Shown here: in pieces, positions 26,125 to 34,354 of the stretch
Layout: the number at the start of each line of letters is the position of its first letter
How positions within the stretch are numbered: position 1 is the stretch's first letter
From: Bryobacterales bacterium
GTDB taxonomy: Bacteria; Acidobacteriota; Terriglobia; Bryobacterales; Bryobacteraceae
DNA length: 52,660 bases
Direction: 5' to 3'
Assembly: GCA_025463005.1 (NCBI GenBank)
Contig: JAOAPR010000117.1
Coordinates: forward strand, 1 to 52,660
Notes under the pieces: generated by a model
Database searches by the model: none
Told to the model about the DNA's origin: nothing
Seen by the model: the letters and a program-made list of their open reading frames with translations, nothing else
Program-made: the position numbers and the translations under genes

Positions 26125-27489
26125 ATGTTCGTTACTAAAAAGCACATTCCCCGTCGTACGTTTCTGCGGGCTGCAGGTGTCACGTTAGCGCTGCCGTTGC
26201 TGGATTCGATGATTCCTGCGCAGACGCCCTTGAGCAAAACAGCGGCGATTCCCAAGACCCGCTTCACCGGCCTTTTCGTTCCACACGGCATGGCGCCGGG
26301 CTACTGGATCCCTGAAGGAAATGTACTCGACGCTAAAAAGCTCACTCCTATCATGGAGCCGCTGGCTCCTTTTGTGGACCAAAGCGTAATCATTAGCGGG
26401 TTGTGGTCGAAATCAGCCGAACCGCCTCCGGGAGTTACGGGTGCGGATCACTGGGTCGCGGCAGCCTTTCTGGCGGGCGAAAAACCCAAGAAGGCTACCG
26501 GCTCGGACATCCACAACGGCGTTACGATTGACCAGATCATCGCCCAAAAGATCGGCCAGGAATCGTTGCTGCCTTCGCTGCAGCAGGCCATTGAGGATCC
26601 CGGCGCCAATTCGAGCAATTGCGGCGAGGGTTATAGTTGCGCCTACACGAATTCGATTTCGTGGGCAGCCACCAACCTTCCGCTTCCAATGGAGCTGAAC
26701 CCGCAAGTGGTGTTCGAGCGCCTTTTCGGTGACGTTCAAGCCAAGACTCCCGAGGAGCGCGCCGCCCGCAGGGAGCAGGACCGCAGCATTCTGGATTCGA
26801 TCACCAGCACTTTGGCGGCCTTCAAGAAGACCCTTCCAGCGAATGATCGGCTACGTGTGGATGAGTACGCCGACAGTGTTCGCGAGATCGAGCGGCGCCT
26901 GGAAATCGCCAAGAAGGCCAGCGGAACCATGGAAAACCACGAAGGCATCGTGGTGCCGGCCGGCGTTCCTGATTCCTTCGACGAACACATCAAGCTGCAG
27001 TTCGATCTGCAGGCCCTGGCGTATCAGGGCGACATCACACGCGTTTCGACGCTGCTCTACGCCCGCGATCTGACCGGCCGCAGCTTCCCGGCCAGCGGCA
27101 CCAACACCAGTTTCCATGGCGGATCGCATCACGCAGAGAATCCGGACCGCATCGCCGACTATTCAAAGATCAACCGCTATCACGTGGCCTGCCTGGCCTA
27201 CTTCCTGGACAAGCTCAAGAAGACCCAGGACGGCGATGGCACCCTGCTCGATCACACCCTGGTCCTCTACGGGACCAACATGGGCGACTCAAACCAGCAC
27301 CTGCATTACGACGTGCCGTACATCCTGGCCGGCGGAGCGGGCGGCAAACTCAAGGGCGGACGTCACCTGAACTTCCCGACCAAAACGGTCACCACGGCGA
27401 ATCTGCTGCTCAGCGTTCTGGACATGTTTGGAGTGCAACAGGACAAAATCGGCGACGACAGCACCGGCCGGCTCGCTGGTCTGGCTTAA
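26125..27489 (+). CDS. DUF1552 protein with Tat-type signal
   Basis: This 454-residue protein starts at ATG 26125, with AGGAGAG upstream. The N terminus RRTFLRAAGVTLALPLLDS contains a twin-arginine motif, so the folded protein should cross by Tat. The sequence matches DUF1552, a sulfatase/DUF1501-like fold found next to DUF1592 cytochromes (GLFVPHGMAPGYWIPEG, LVLYGTNMGDSNQH, HYDVPYILAGGAGG). The Asn/Asp/His residues recall alkaline-phosphatase-like metal sites, but catalytic residues are not proven. It lies 40 bases after the cytochrome gene. An ATG at 26059 would overlap that gene and break up the Tat signal. Confidence 0.87.
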   Translation: MFVTKKHIPRRTFLRAAGVTLALPLLDSMIPAQTPLSKTAAIPKTRFTGLFVPHGMAPGYWIPEGNVLDAKKLTPIMEPLAPFVDQSVIISGLWSKSAEPPPGVTGADHWVAAAFLAGEKPKKATGSDIHNGVTIDQIIAQKIGQESLLPSLQQAIEDPGANSSNCGEGYSCAYTNSISWAATNLPLPMELNPQVVFERLFGDVQAKTPEERAARREQDRSILDSITSTLAAFKKTLPANDRLRVDEYADSVREIERRLEIAKKASGTMENHEGIVVPAGVPDSFDEHIKLQFDLQALAYQGDITRVSTLLYARDLTGRSFPASGTNTSFHGGSHHAENPDRIADYSKINRYHVACLAYFLDKLKKTQDGDGTLLDHTLVLYGTNMGDSNQHLHYDVPYILAGGAGGKLKGGRHLNFPTKTVTTANLLLSVLDMFGVQQDKIGDDSTGRLAGLA

Positions 27490-27538
27490 CTCAACTCGTA
27501 TAACACTCATGCTCACGCTCACGAGGAGAAGACCGACG

Positions 27539-29353
27539 ATGCGCATCCGACACGCAATGGCAGCTTGTGCCGTAATCCTGGTTCCCGCGATTTATCTCAC
27601 GGTCCTGAACGCTGCCAACAGCCCGGTTGCCGATGCGGCCATGAAGGGCGATAAAGCGGCCGTGCAGACGCTGATTCAGCAGAAGGCTGATGTGAACGTT
27701 CCGCAGGCCGACGGAGCCACCGCCATCCAGTGGGCTGCGTATCGCAATGACCCCGAGATCGCGGACCTGCTGATCGCTGCCGGAGCCGACGTGAAGAAGC
27801 CGAATCACGATGGCGCGACGGCACTGCGCCTGGCCGCGACCAACGGAAGCGCAGCCATGATCCAGAAGCTGCTAAAGGCCGGCGCCGATCCCAACGAAGT
27901 CAGTCCCAATGGCGAAACACCTCTGATGTTTGTGGCGCGTAACGGGAGCGTAGACGCGGTCAAGGTCCTGGTCGAGGCGAAGGCCGATGTGAACGCGAAG
28001 GAAAAGCTGCGGGGCACCACGCCGTTGATGTGGGCCGCCGAGCAGTCGCATCCCGAAGCGATTAAGGTGCTGCTTGCCAGCGGCGCGGATTACAAAGCTA
28101 CCTCGTCGTTCGACACGAAAGGCGGTCGCGCGTACCTTGCTCCTACGGTTCGGCAGAGAGCGGAATCGGCGCAGGGAGCGGGCGGTATCGGCAACCAGGG
28201 CAAGCAGGGCGGCCGCGGGGCTGCGGGGCAAGCCAAGCAGGGTGGCGCAGGTCGTGGGCAAGGCAAGCAAGCGCAACAGGCCAAGGCCGGCGAAGCCGCT
28301 ACCGAAGAAGACGTCGTGGCTGCCGCCGACGCGGCTGCAGCAGACTTTTCCTTTGGCCGGCAACGCGACACAGACGGCGGCGGGATCACCTCGCTGGTGT
28401 TCGCAACCCGGCAGAATTGCCTGGAGTGCGTGAAAGCCCTGCTCGACGCAGGAGCCGACGTCAATCAGGTGACGCATTACGGGTGGACGCCGCTGCTGAC
28501 GGCGACGCACAACCGGCACTACAAAATTGCGGCGTATCTGCTCGATCACGGTGCCGATCCGAATATCAAGAATAACGGCGGCTGGTCGCCTCTGTACCTG
28601 GCGACCGATAACCGCAATATCGAGAGTGGCGATTACCCGGTCCGCAAGCCTGATATGGACCACATGGACTTTATCAAGCTCCTGCTGGCCAAGAACGCCG
28701 ATGTGAACGTCCGGGTCTGCGGAACGCAATCGACAGCCACCACCTGTGTAGGAGACAGCACCGAAACGCGCACGAACTTCACCATGCAGTGGCTCAATGA
28801 GGACGGGGCGACTCCTTTCCTGCGGGCCGCGCAATCGAGCGACGTCGAACTCATGAAGCTGTTACTGGCCCACGGCGCCGATCCCAAGATCGCCACGGCC
28901 CGCAACGTTACGCCGCTGGCTGTGGCCGCCGGAATCGCGTGGGTAGAGGGCGTGACCTTCGAAACGTCGCGTGAGCAGAATCAAGAAGCGGTCAAGATGC
29001 TGCTCGACCTCGGCATCGATCCCAACATTCACGACGAGGATGGGCGCACGTCGCTACATGGCGCCGCGCACAAGGGCCGCAACGAGATCGTTCAAATGCT
29101 GGTCGACCGCGGCGGCGATCTGACGGCTCACGACAACGGGAGCCGCGATACGGTCAACGGCGCGATGCGCGGCGTGACCTGGGTCCCGCTGCACTACTCG
29201 CAGGGCTTGGTCCGCGTGGGCGTGCAGTCGGCTATCGCGCATCCTGAGACCGCGGCCTTCATCAAGAAGCTGATGACGGACAAGGGGCTTCCGATTCCGC
29301 CCGATATCACGTCGTCCATCTGCTTGACCAAAGGCGTAAACGGCTGCCAATAG
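27539..29353 (+). CDS. Exported ankyrin-repeat protein with Gly/Gln/Ala-rich linker
   Basis: This 604-residue protein starts at ATG 27539 (ACGAGGAGAAG upstream) with a signal peptide (to about residue 25). Ankyrin repeats occupy about residues 30-190 and 280-560 (for example DGATALRLAATNGSAAMIQK, SLVFATRQNCLECVKALLDA). Between them, residues 205-272 form a low-complexity linker rich in Gly, Gln, Lys and Ala. This linker may be flexible or bind polyanions. It is the third gene of the DUF1592-DUF1552-ankyrin triad (49-base gap), so it may scaffold the two enzymes in the periplasm. It carries no haem motif. Confidence 0.85.
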   Translation: MRIRHAMAACAVILVPAIYLTVLNAANSPVADAAMKGDKAAVQTLIQQKADVNVPQADGATAIQWAAYRNDPEIADLLIAAGADVKKPNHDGATALRLAATNGSAAMIQKLLKAGADPNEVSPNGETPLMFVARNGSVDAVKVLVEAKADVNAKEKLRGTTPLMWAAEQSHPEAIKVLLASGADYKATSSFDTKGGRAYLAPTVRQRAESAQGAGGIGNQGKQGGRGAAGQAKQGGAGRGQGKQAQQAKAGEAATEEDVVAAADAAAADFSFGRQRDTDGGGITSLVFATRQNCLECVKALLDAGADVNQVTHYGWTPLLTATHNRHYKIAAYLLDHGADPNIKNNGGWSPLYLATDNRNIESGDYPVRKPDMDHMDFIKLLLAKNADVNVRVCGTQSTATTCVGDSTETRTNFTMQWLNEDGATPFLRAAQSSDVELMKLLLAHGADPKIATARNVTPLAVAAGIAWVEGVTFETSREQNQEAVKMLLDLGIDPNIHDEDGRTSLHGAAHKGRNEIVQMLVDRGGDLTAHDNGSRDTVNGAMRGVTWVPLHYSQGLVRVGVQSAIAHPETAAFIKKLMTDKGLPIPPDITSSICLTKGVNGCQ

Positions 29354-29357
29354 GCGC

Positions 29358-30323
29358 CTAAGCAACAACGAGGATCAGTTTACCGGTGGTCTTGCGCGCT
29401 TCGAGATCGCGGTGCGCCTGGGCTGCGTCCGCCAGCGGATATTCCCGGTCGATGCGCAGTCGCAGCTTCCGTTGCGCGATCCAGTGGAACACATCGCGCG
29501 AGCGCCACGCCAGTTCCTGAGGTTCCGAGATATGGCTATTCAGCGTCGGGCGCGCCAGGAACAGCGAGCCTCTGCTGCTGAGACCGCGCGTGTCGAACGG
29601 TTCGATCTGGCCGCTCGATACGCCGAAGTGGACCATCATGCCGCGCGGCTTCAGGCAATCCAAACCCTTCAGGAATGTCGCTTGGCCGACTGAGTCGTAG
29701 ACCACGTCGACGCCCGTACCTCCGGTAAGCCTCTTCACCTCGGCGACCCAGTCCTCCTTGTCATAGAGGATCGTGTGGCTGGCGCCGGCTTCGCGGGCCA
29801 GGTCGGCTTTCGCCGGAGTCCCCACCGTGCCGATCACGCGAGCCCCCAGCATCGCCGCCATCTGCACCAGTAACCGGCCGGTGCCGCCGGCGGCGGCGTG
29901 GATCAACGCGGTGTGGCCGCTCTTGAGAGGAAACGTCGCGTGCGACAAGTAGTGCGCGGTCATGCCCTGGAGCATGGCGGCTGCCGCCGTACGGAAGTCG
30001 ATGCCATCGGGGATTCGGACCAGCATGCGTGCGGGAACCGCTGCGTACTCTGCATATGACCCGCGCATCATGCACCAAGCCACGTAGTCGCCAGGCTTAA
30101 ACGAGGTTGACTCTGAGCGCTCCACGATCCCGGCGCCTTCTGATCCCAGGACCGCAGGAATCGGAATCTTATTGGTGCCGCTGCGTTGGTTGAGATCGGT
30201 GAAATTGACGCCCGAGGCCGCGACTTTCACCAGCACTTCGTCCTTGCCCAGGTCCGGTGTCGGGCGGTCGCTCAGACGCATTATCTCGGGGCCGCCGGTT
30301 TGCTCAATGTAGATAGCCTTCAT
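29358..30323 (-). CDS. NADPH:quinone reductase-type zinc-free MDR oxidoreductase
   Basis: This 321-residue medium-chain dehydrogenase/reductase of the quinone-oxidoreductase family contains VLGSEGAGIVERS, the cofactor motif AAAGGTGRLLVQMAAMLGA and VDVVYDSVGQATFLKGLDCL. Zinc ligands are absent, as in QorA-like enzymes. It would reduce quinones or enones with NADPH. ATG 30323 overlaps the enoyl-CoA hydratase stop (TGATG). A GTG one codon earlier is equally possible. It is the last gene of a three-gene CoA operon and may reduce an unsaturated intermediate. Confidence 0.85.
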   Translation of the reverse strand: MKAIYIEQTGGPEIMRLSDRPTPDLGKDEVLVKVAASGVNFTDLNQRSGTNKIPIPAVLGSEGAGIVERSESTSFKPGDYVAWCMMRGSYAEYAAVPARMLVRIPDGIDFRTAAAAMLQGMTAHYLSHATFPLKSGHTALIHAAAGGTGRLLVQMAAMLGARVIGTVGTPAKADLAREAGASHTILYDKEDWVAEVKRLTGGTGVDVVYDSVGQATFLKGLDCLKPRGMMVHFGVSSGQIEPFDTRGLSSRGSLFLARPTLNSHISEPQELAWRSRDVFHWIAQRKLRLRIDREYPLADAAQAHRDLEARKTTGKLILVVA

Positions 30324-31105
30324 CACACTCCACGAAAAATCGGTTTTCGCTTTTCAAGGAAAGCCTGCCGGCCCTCGCGATAGTCGGCGCTCTCGAAACA
30401 CTGCTTCACGAGCGCGTCACACGCGGCGACGTCAGCTTTCTCAGCATCGCGGCGCAACTCGCGCACGATGCGTTTTACGGCCTGGATCGTCAGCGGAGCA
30501 TTTCCGGCGATGGTCTCGGCCAGGTCGCGGACGTACTTCTCGATTTCAGCCTCCGGCACTACGTGATTCACCAGGCCGATTCGCGCAGCTTGGGCGGAAT
30601 CAAACTGACGCGCGGTCAAGAGCATCTCAGTCACGAACTGAGGGCCAACCAGGTCCATGATCCTCCGGACATTGGTGTATCCGTAGCCCAGCCCGAGTTT
30701 GGCCGCGGGAACTGCGAAGCGGGCCGCATCATTGGCGATGCGCAGGTCGCAGCACACCGCGATGCCGACGCCGCCGCCCAGGCAGTAGCCGCGAATCATG
30801 GCGATGGTGGGCTTCGAACACTCGCCCAATCCCTTGGAAAATTGGTCCACCGCGGCGTTGTATGCCGAAACAGCTTCCAGCGTGTCGCGTTCGCTCTCGA
30901 ATTTGGAAATGTCGGCCCCGGAAACGAAGGCTTTGCCGCCCGCGCCCGTCAGAACGATCACGCGCACCGCGGAGTCGTGTTCGAATTGATCCAGCACGGC
31001 GGCGGCGGCGCGCCACATATCCAGCGACATCGCGTTATGTCGTTCCGGATTATTGAACGTGAGGGTACCGATTGAGCCCTCGGTCGATGAAAGTATTTTG
31101 TCCAC
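30323..31105 (-). CDS. Enoyl-CoA hydratase/isomerase family protein
   Basis: This 260-residue crotonase-fold protein has the oxyanion-hole segments GGKAFVSGADI and RGYCLGGGVGIAV. In classical hydratases the first catalytic Glu lies in PEIKLGV; here the segment is VPAAKLGLGYGY, so that residue is Ala, while the second Glu (ATEMLLTARQF) remains. It may therefore be a variant isomerase, hydrolase or another crotonase. GTG 31105 lies 2 bases after the CoA-transferase stop. A longer frame to 31177 overlaps that gene. It sits between the CoA-transferase and the quinone reductase. Confidence 0.8.
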   Translation of the reverse strand: MDKILSSTEGSIGTLTFNNPERHNAMSLDMWRAAAAVLDQFEHDSAVRVIVLTGAGGKAFVSGADISKFESERDTLEAVSAYNAAVDQFSKGLGECSKPTIAMIRGYCLGGGVGIAVCCDLRIANDAARFAVPAAKLGLGYGYTNVRRIMDLVGPQFVTEMLLTARQFDSAQAARIGLVNHVVPEAEIEKYVRDLAETIAGNAPLTIQAVKRIVRELRRDAEKADVAACDALVKQCFESADYREGRQAFLEKRKPIFRGV

Positions 31106-31106
31106 G

Positions 31107-32282
31107 TTATACGATTTCCCGGCTGCGCAGATCGGCGATTTCCGCAGGAGCCATGCCCAGCGACCCGAGAATTTCATCGGTATGCTCGCCGTATTCCGGC
31201 GGCCGGCGGCGCATCTCGTGAGGTGTGCGCGACAGACGCACTGCCTGTGACACCACCTTCAGCGGGTGATAGTGCGGCGATTCGATCGTATCCACCATCT
31301 TCAACTGTTCCACCTGGGGATCGGCGAAAACCTGGTCTACGAAATAGATATGCCCGCACGGCACGCCGGCGTCGTTCAGCCGGTGAATCCAGGTGGCGCT
31401 ATCGGCCGAAGCCAGATGCTTCTCGATCTCCGCGGTGAGCGAGTCGCGATTCTTGGAACGCAAGTCCGCCGTGGTGTATCTGGGGTCATCGAGAAGCTGT
31501 GGAGCCCCGATCGCAGGGCACAATCGCTCCCACATTTTCTGGCCGCTGGCTCCGATATTTATATGGCCGTCGGCGGTCTTGAACGCGCCGGTCGGAATGT
31601 ACAGCGGGTGATTGTTGCCGGCCTGTTGCGGCACCTCGCCTGCGTTCAGCCACCGCGAGGCCTGGAAATCCAGCATGAAAATCTGCGCAGCCAGTAGCGA
31701 CGTAGTGACCCACTGGCCCTCCCCGGAAGTTTGCCGATCCACCAACGCCAGCAGAACGCCCTGCGCGCATAACAACCCCGCACACAGATCAGCAATAGGT
31801 ATTCCCGCACGCACTGGACCCTGGCCGGGAAGTCCTGTAACCGACATGAATCCGCCCATGCCCTGCGCGATCTGATCGAACCCGGGCCGGTCGCGATAGG
31901 GGCCCTCTTCGCCAAATCCGGAAATGCTGGCGTAGACCAGTCGCTTGTTGATCTCGCGCATGACTGGGTAATCGATGCCCAGCCGCCGTTTCACGTCCGG
32001 GCGATAGTTTTCGACCATCACATCGGCGCTCTCGGCCAAGCGCTTCAGAATCGCGAGACCCTCTGGTGCTTTGAGATTAAGAGTGAGGCTGCGCTTGTTG
32101 CGATGCAGATTCTGGAAATCCGGACTATGGCGCTCGCCGCCGCCGAAAGGATCTACGTCGTCCTGGCCGGGCTGTTCGATCTTGATGACGTCGGCGCCCC
32201 AGTCGGCAAGTTGGCGCACCGCCGTCGGCCCGGAGCGCACGCGCGTCAGATCGAGCACGCGAATGGAGGCGAGTGGTCCCAT
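31107..32282 (-). CDS. Class III CoA-transferase (CaiB/BaiF family)
   Basis: This 391-residue protein has the family start VLDLTRVRSGPTAVRQLADW, VENYRPDVKRRLGIDYPV and the catalytic Asp165 in AGIPIADLCAG. It moves CoA between carboxylic acids through an aspartyl-CoA anhydride. It leads the operon with enoyl-CoA hydratase and quinone reductase, which suggests activation of an organic acid followed by beta-oxidation-like steps. ATG 32282 is chosen because the long frame upstream runs antisense to RidA. A TATAAT box ends 9 bases before this ATG, so the message is probably leaderless. Confidence 0.88.
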   Translation of the reverse strand: MGPLASIRVLDLTRVRSGPTAVRQLADWGADVIKIEQPGQDDVDPFGGGERHSPDFQNLHRNKRSLTLNLKAPEGLAILKRLAESADVMVENYRPDVKRRLGIDYPVMREINKRLVYASISGFGEEGPYRDRPGFDQIAQGMGGFMSVTGLPGQGPVRAGIPIADLCAGLLCAQGVLLALVDRQTSGEGQWVTTSLLAAQIFMLDFQASRWLNAGEVPQQAGNNHPLYIPTGAFKTADGHINIGASGQKMWERLCPAIGAPQLLDDPRYTTADLRSKNRDSLTAEIEKHLASADSATWIHRLNDAGVPCGHIYFVDQVFADPQVEQLKMVDTIESPHYHPLKVVSQAVRLSRTPHEMRRRPPEYGEHTDEILGSLGMAPAEIADLRSREIV

Positions 32283-32290
32283 GCTTCGGC

Positions 32291-32299
32291 TATTATATA
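32291..32299. promoter_or_regulatory. Shared -10 region of divergent CoA-transferase and RidA genes
   Basis: The 30-base gap between the two start codons contains TATTATATA. On the minus strand it gives TATAAT (32297-32292), 9 bases before ATG 32282. On the plus strand it gives TATTAT or TATATA, 13-16 bases before ATG 32313. One AT-rich patch may therefore serve both directions. Confidence 0.45.
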
Positions 32300-32312
32300 G
32301 GGTCGTACGCAG

Positions 32313-32744
32313 ATGGGACGACGTGTCAGCATCGAAATACCGGGATTCGAGCACGATAATCCCATTCCAGCCGCATGCCGCGTGGGTCCGTTTCTGATAA
32401 CCAGCGGCGTCTCGGGCAAGGAGCCGTTTACTGGCAAATACCCGGATGGCATCGAGGCGCAGTGTGCCCAGATGTTCTCGTCGATCCGTGAGATTCTGAA
32501 AGTCGCGGGAGCCGCGCCGGTCGACATCGCCAAGATCAACGTCTGGATCAAGGATCGCGCCATGCGTCCGCACGTCAATAAAGAATGGCTGGCGATGTTC
32601 CCGGATCCGCACTCGCGGCCCGCTCGCCACACCTTTCAAGCGCCCGATCTGCCGCCGGGGATGCTGGTGCAATGCGAGGTAATCGCGTTCATTGGCGACA
32701 ACCTTAAGGACCCTCCGAGACGAAGTTCAGGCCGCTCTACTTAA
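32313..32744 (+). CDS. RidA/YjgF-family protein
   Basis: This 143-residue protein has the RidA fold markers GPFLITSGVSGKEPF, PVDIAKINVWIKD and RPARHTFQAPDLPPG, including the conserved Arg of the PAR motif. Canonical members deaminate reactive enamine/imine intermediates. This relative has several changed pocket residues, so another imine or enamine hydrolase role is possible. It is divergent from the CoA operon and overlaps the 3' end of the toxin gene by 8 bases. Confidence 0.8.
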   Translation: MGRRVSIEIPGFEHDNPIPAACRVGPFLITSGVSGKEPFTGKYPDGIEAQCAQMFSSIREILKVAGAAPVDIAKINVWIKDRAMRPHVNKEWLAMFPDPHSRPARHTFQAPDLPPGMLVQCEVIAFIGDNLKDPPRRSSGRST

Positions 32745-32997
32745 TCAGCCGCTCATATTCGTCATGGGGGCCGATCCAGAACCAAGTGAAGACGTTCGCT
32801 TCCCGGATAGCGAGAGCGCGGTAGGCATCGGTCACGCGAGCCGACCATAACTCACCGACTGGCTTCAGTTGAATCGATGGATGCTGCGGGTTATCAGTAA
32901 ACAGACTGAACTGTTTGTCAGCGCGCCATTGAATATCTTCAGGTAGGTCATTGTACTTGTCCCAAAACTCTGGGAGGGTTCGCGACTGAAAGATCAC
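32737..32997 (-). CDS. RelE/ParE-superfamily toxin (putative)
   Basis: This 86-residue basic protein contains FWDKYNDLPEDIQWRADKQF and LWSARVTDAYRALAIREAN near WFWIGPHDEYERLI. These match the beta-hairpin core and the C-terminal GxHdxYe-type motif of RelE/ParE toxins, which cut ribosome-bound mRNA or poison gyrase. It overlaps the upstream antitoxin gene by 4 bases (ATGA), the usual coupling. The specific target is unknown. Confidence 0.72.
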   Translation of the reverse strand: MIFQSRTLPEFWDKYNDLPEDIQWRADKQFSLFTDNPQHPSIQLKPVGELWSARVTDAYRALAIREANVFTWFWIGPHDEYERLIK

Positions 32998-33230
32998 GGG
33001 CGAGACTTACGGCGGCCGGCGAAACCCTCTTCCATGGGCCGAGCCTTACCCTCAGCGATGTCTCGCTTTACCTTTTCGACCAAGTGATGGCCGCGCCCGC
33101 CGGGCGAGAAATCCTTGACCATCTCCTTGTCCCACTCGTCGTAGTCGAGTTCGATGAGCCACGTGGCAAGAGAATGACGCTCGTCCTCTGGTAGTTCGCT
33201 GATCGCCGCTTTAATAGCTTCCACGGTCAT
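32994..33230 (-). CDS. Antitoxin partner of the RelE/ParE-like toxin
   Basis: This 78-residue protein has a helix-rich N-terminal part (MTVEAIKAAISELPEDERHS) and a polar C-terminal tail. It lacks a clear DNA-binding motif but has the length and position of an antitoxin, directly upstream of and overlapping the toxin gene. Antitoxins of this kind often carry the sequence AI..LP..ER near the start. It should bind and neutralise the toxin and may repress the operon. Confidence 0.68.
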   Translation of the reverse strand: MTVEAIKAAISELPEDERHSLATWLIELDYDEWDKEMVKDFSPGGRGHHLVEKVKRDIAEGKARPMEEGFAGRRKSRP

Positions 33231-33316
33231 ACCTCAAACGTAGCCTCTTTCTGAGTATCCGGCAAGTCCCACCTTCGCCTTGAGTATGAGACGATTCCTA
33301 GTGGAGATTTAACGCA

Positions 33317-34351
33317 ATGATCATCGATATTCACGCCCATGTCTGCGCGGCGCCCGAATTATACCAGTGGAAATCCGTGCAGATGTCGTCGCGCGGGGCG
33401 CATGGGTTCGCGCCTAAGAAATTCACCGACGAGTGGGTGCGCGATCACCCCGACACCAAGCGAAACCTGCGCATCATGGACACGGTCTGCACCGATGTAC
33501 AGTTTCTTTCACCGCGGCCCTTCCAGCTCATGCACGCCGAAAAGCCCGTCAAGGTGATGGAGGCGTGGGCGGTGGCGAATCACGATTACATCGCCCAACA
33601 GGTGAAGGCGTTCCCCGACCGTTTTCAGGGCGTGTGCGCGATCCCGCAGGCGCCCGGCCAGCCGATTTCGCTCGGGTTCGCGGAAGTCGATCGCTGCATC
33701 AACGATCTCGGCTTCGTCGGACTGTTGATCGACAGCGACCCAGGGGAAGGCGATAACAGCACACCCACGCTCGGCGACGAATACTGGTATCCGCTGTGGG
33801 AAAAGATGGTGCAGTTGGATGTCCCCGGCCTGATCCATTCCACCGGCTGCAAGCATGGACGCGAGACCTACAGCCAGCATTTCATCAGCGAGGAGAGCCT
33901 GGCGGCGCTCTCGATCATCAATTCCCGCGTGCTGCAGGATTTCCCGAAGCTGAAGATTATCGTTTCACACGGAGGCGGTTCGATTCCCTACCAGATCGGG
34001 CGCTGGCAGGCCGACTACGTGCTCAAAGGCGGCGGCACTGTCGACGAGTTTAATCGCCGGCTGGGTATGTTGTACTTCGATACGTGCTTGCACGCGCGCA
34101 AGTCGCTGGAACTGCTGCTGGGGATTGCCGGCATCCAGCACGTCATGTTCGGTACCGAGAATCCGGGCTCCGGATCGGCGCCGAATCCTGAGACCGGAAA
34201 GCCGTTCGACGATATCAAACCGCTCATTGATGCCATTCAAACGTTGACGGACGAAGACCGCCGCAACATTTTCGAAGACAACGCCCGGCGGCTGTTCCCG
34301 AGACTGCGGATTCCGCGAGCTCAGGAAACGGCGCAAACCGTCTCGAGGTAA
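33317..34351 (+). CDS. Amidohydrolase-family 4-oxalomesaconate hydratase-like enzyme
   Basis: This 344-residue TIM-barrel protein starts MIIDIHAHVC (metal ligands His6, His8). It aligns well with LigJ: VCAIPQAPGQ, YPLWEKMVQLDVPGLIHSTG, DFPKLKIIVSHGGGSIPY, FGTENPGS. LigJ hydrates 4-oxalomesaconate in the protocatechuate 4,5-cleavage pathway. Other ACMSD-like decarboxylases share the fold, so the substrate is not certain. The LigB-like dioxygenase gene starts 4 bases after its stop. GGAGA upstream supports the ATG. Confidence 0.83.
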   Translation: MIIDIHAHVCAAPELYQWKSVQMSSRGAHGFAPKKFTDEWVRDHPDTKRNLRIMDTVCTDVQFLSPRPFQLMHAEKPVKVMEAWAVANHDYIAQQVKAFPDRFQGVCAIPQAPGQPISLGFAEVDRCINDLGFVGLLIDSDPGEGDNSTPTLGDEYWYPLWEKMVQLDVPGLIHSTGCKHGRETYSQHFISEESLAALSIINSRVLQDFPKLKIIVSHGGGSIPYQIGRWQADYVLKGGGTVDEFNRRLGMLYFDTCLHARKSLELLLGIAGIQHVMFGTENPGSGSAPNPETGKPFDDIKPLIDAIQTLTDEDRRNIFEDNARRLFPRLRIPRAQETAQTVSR

Positions 34352-34354
34352 CAT

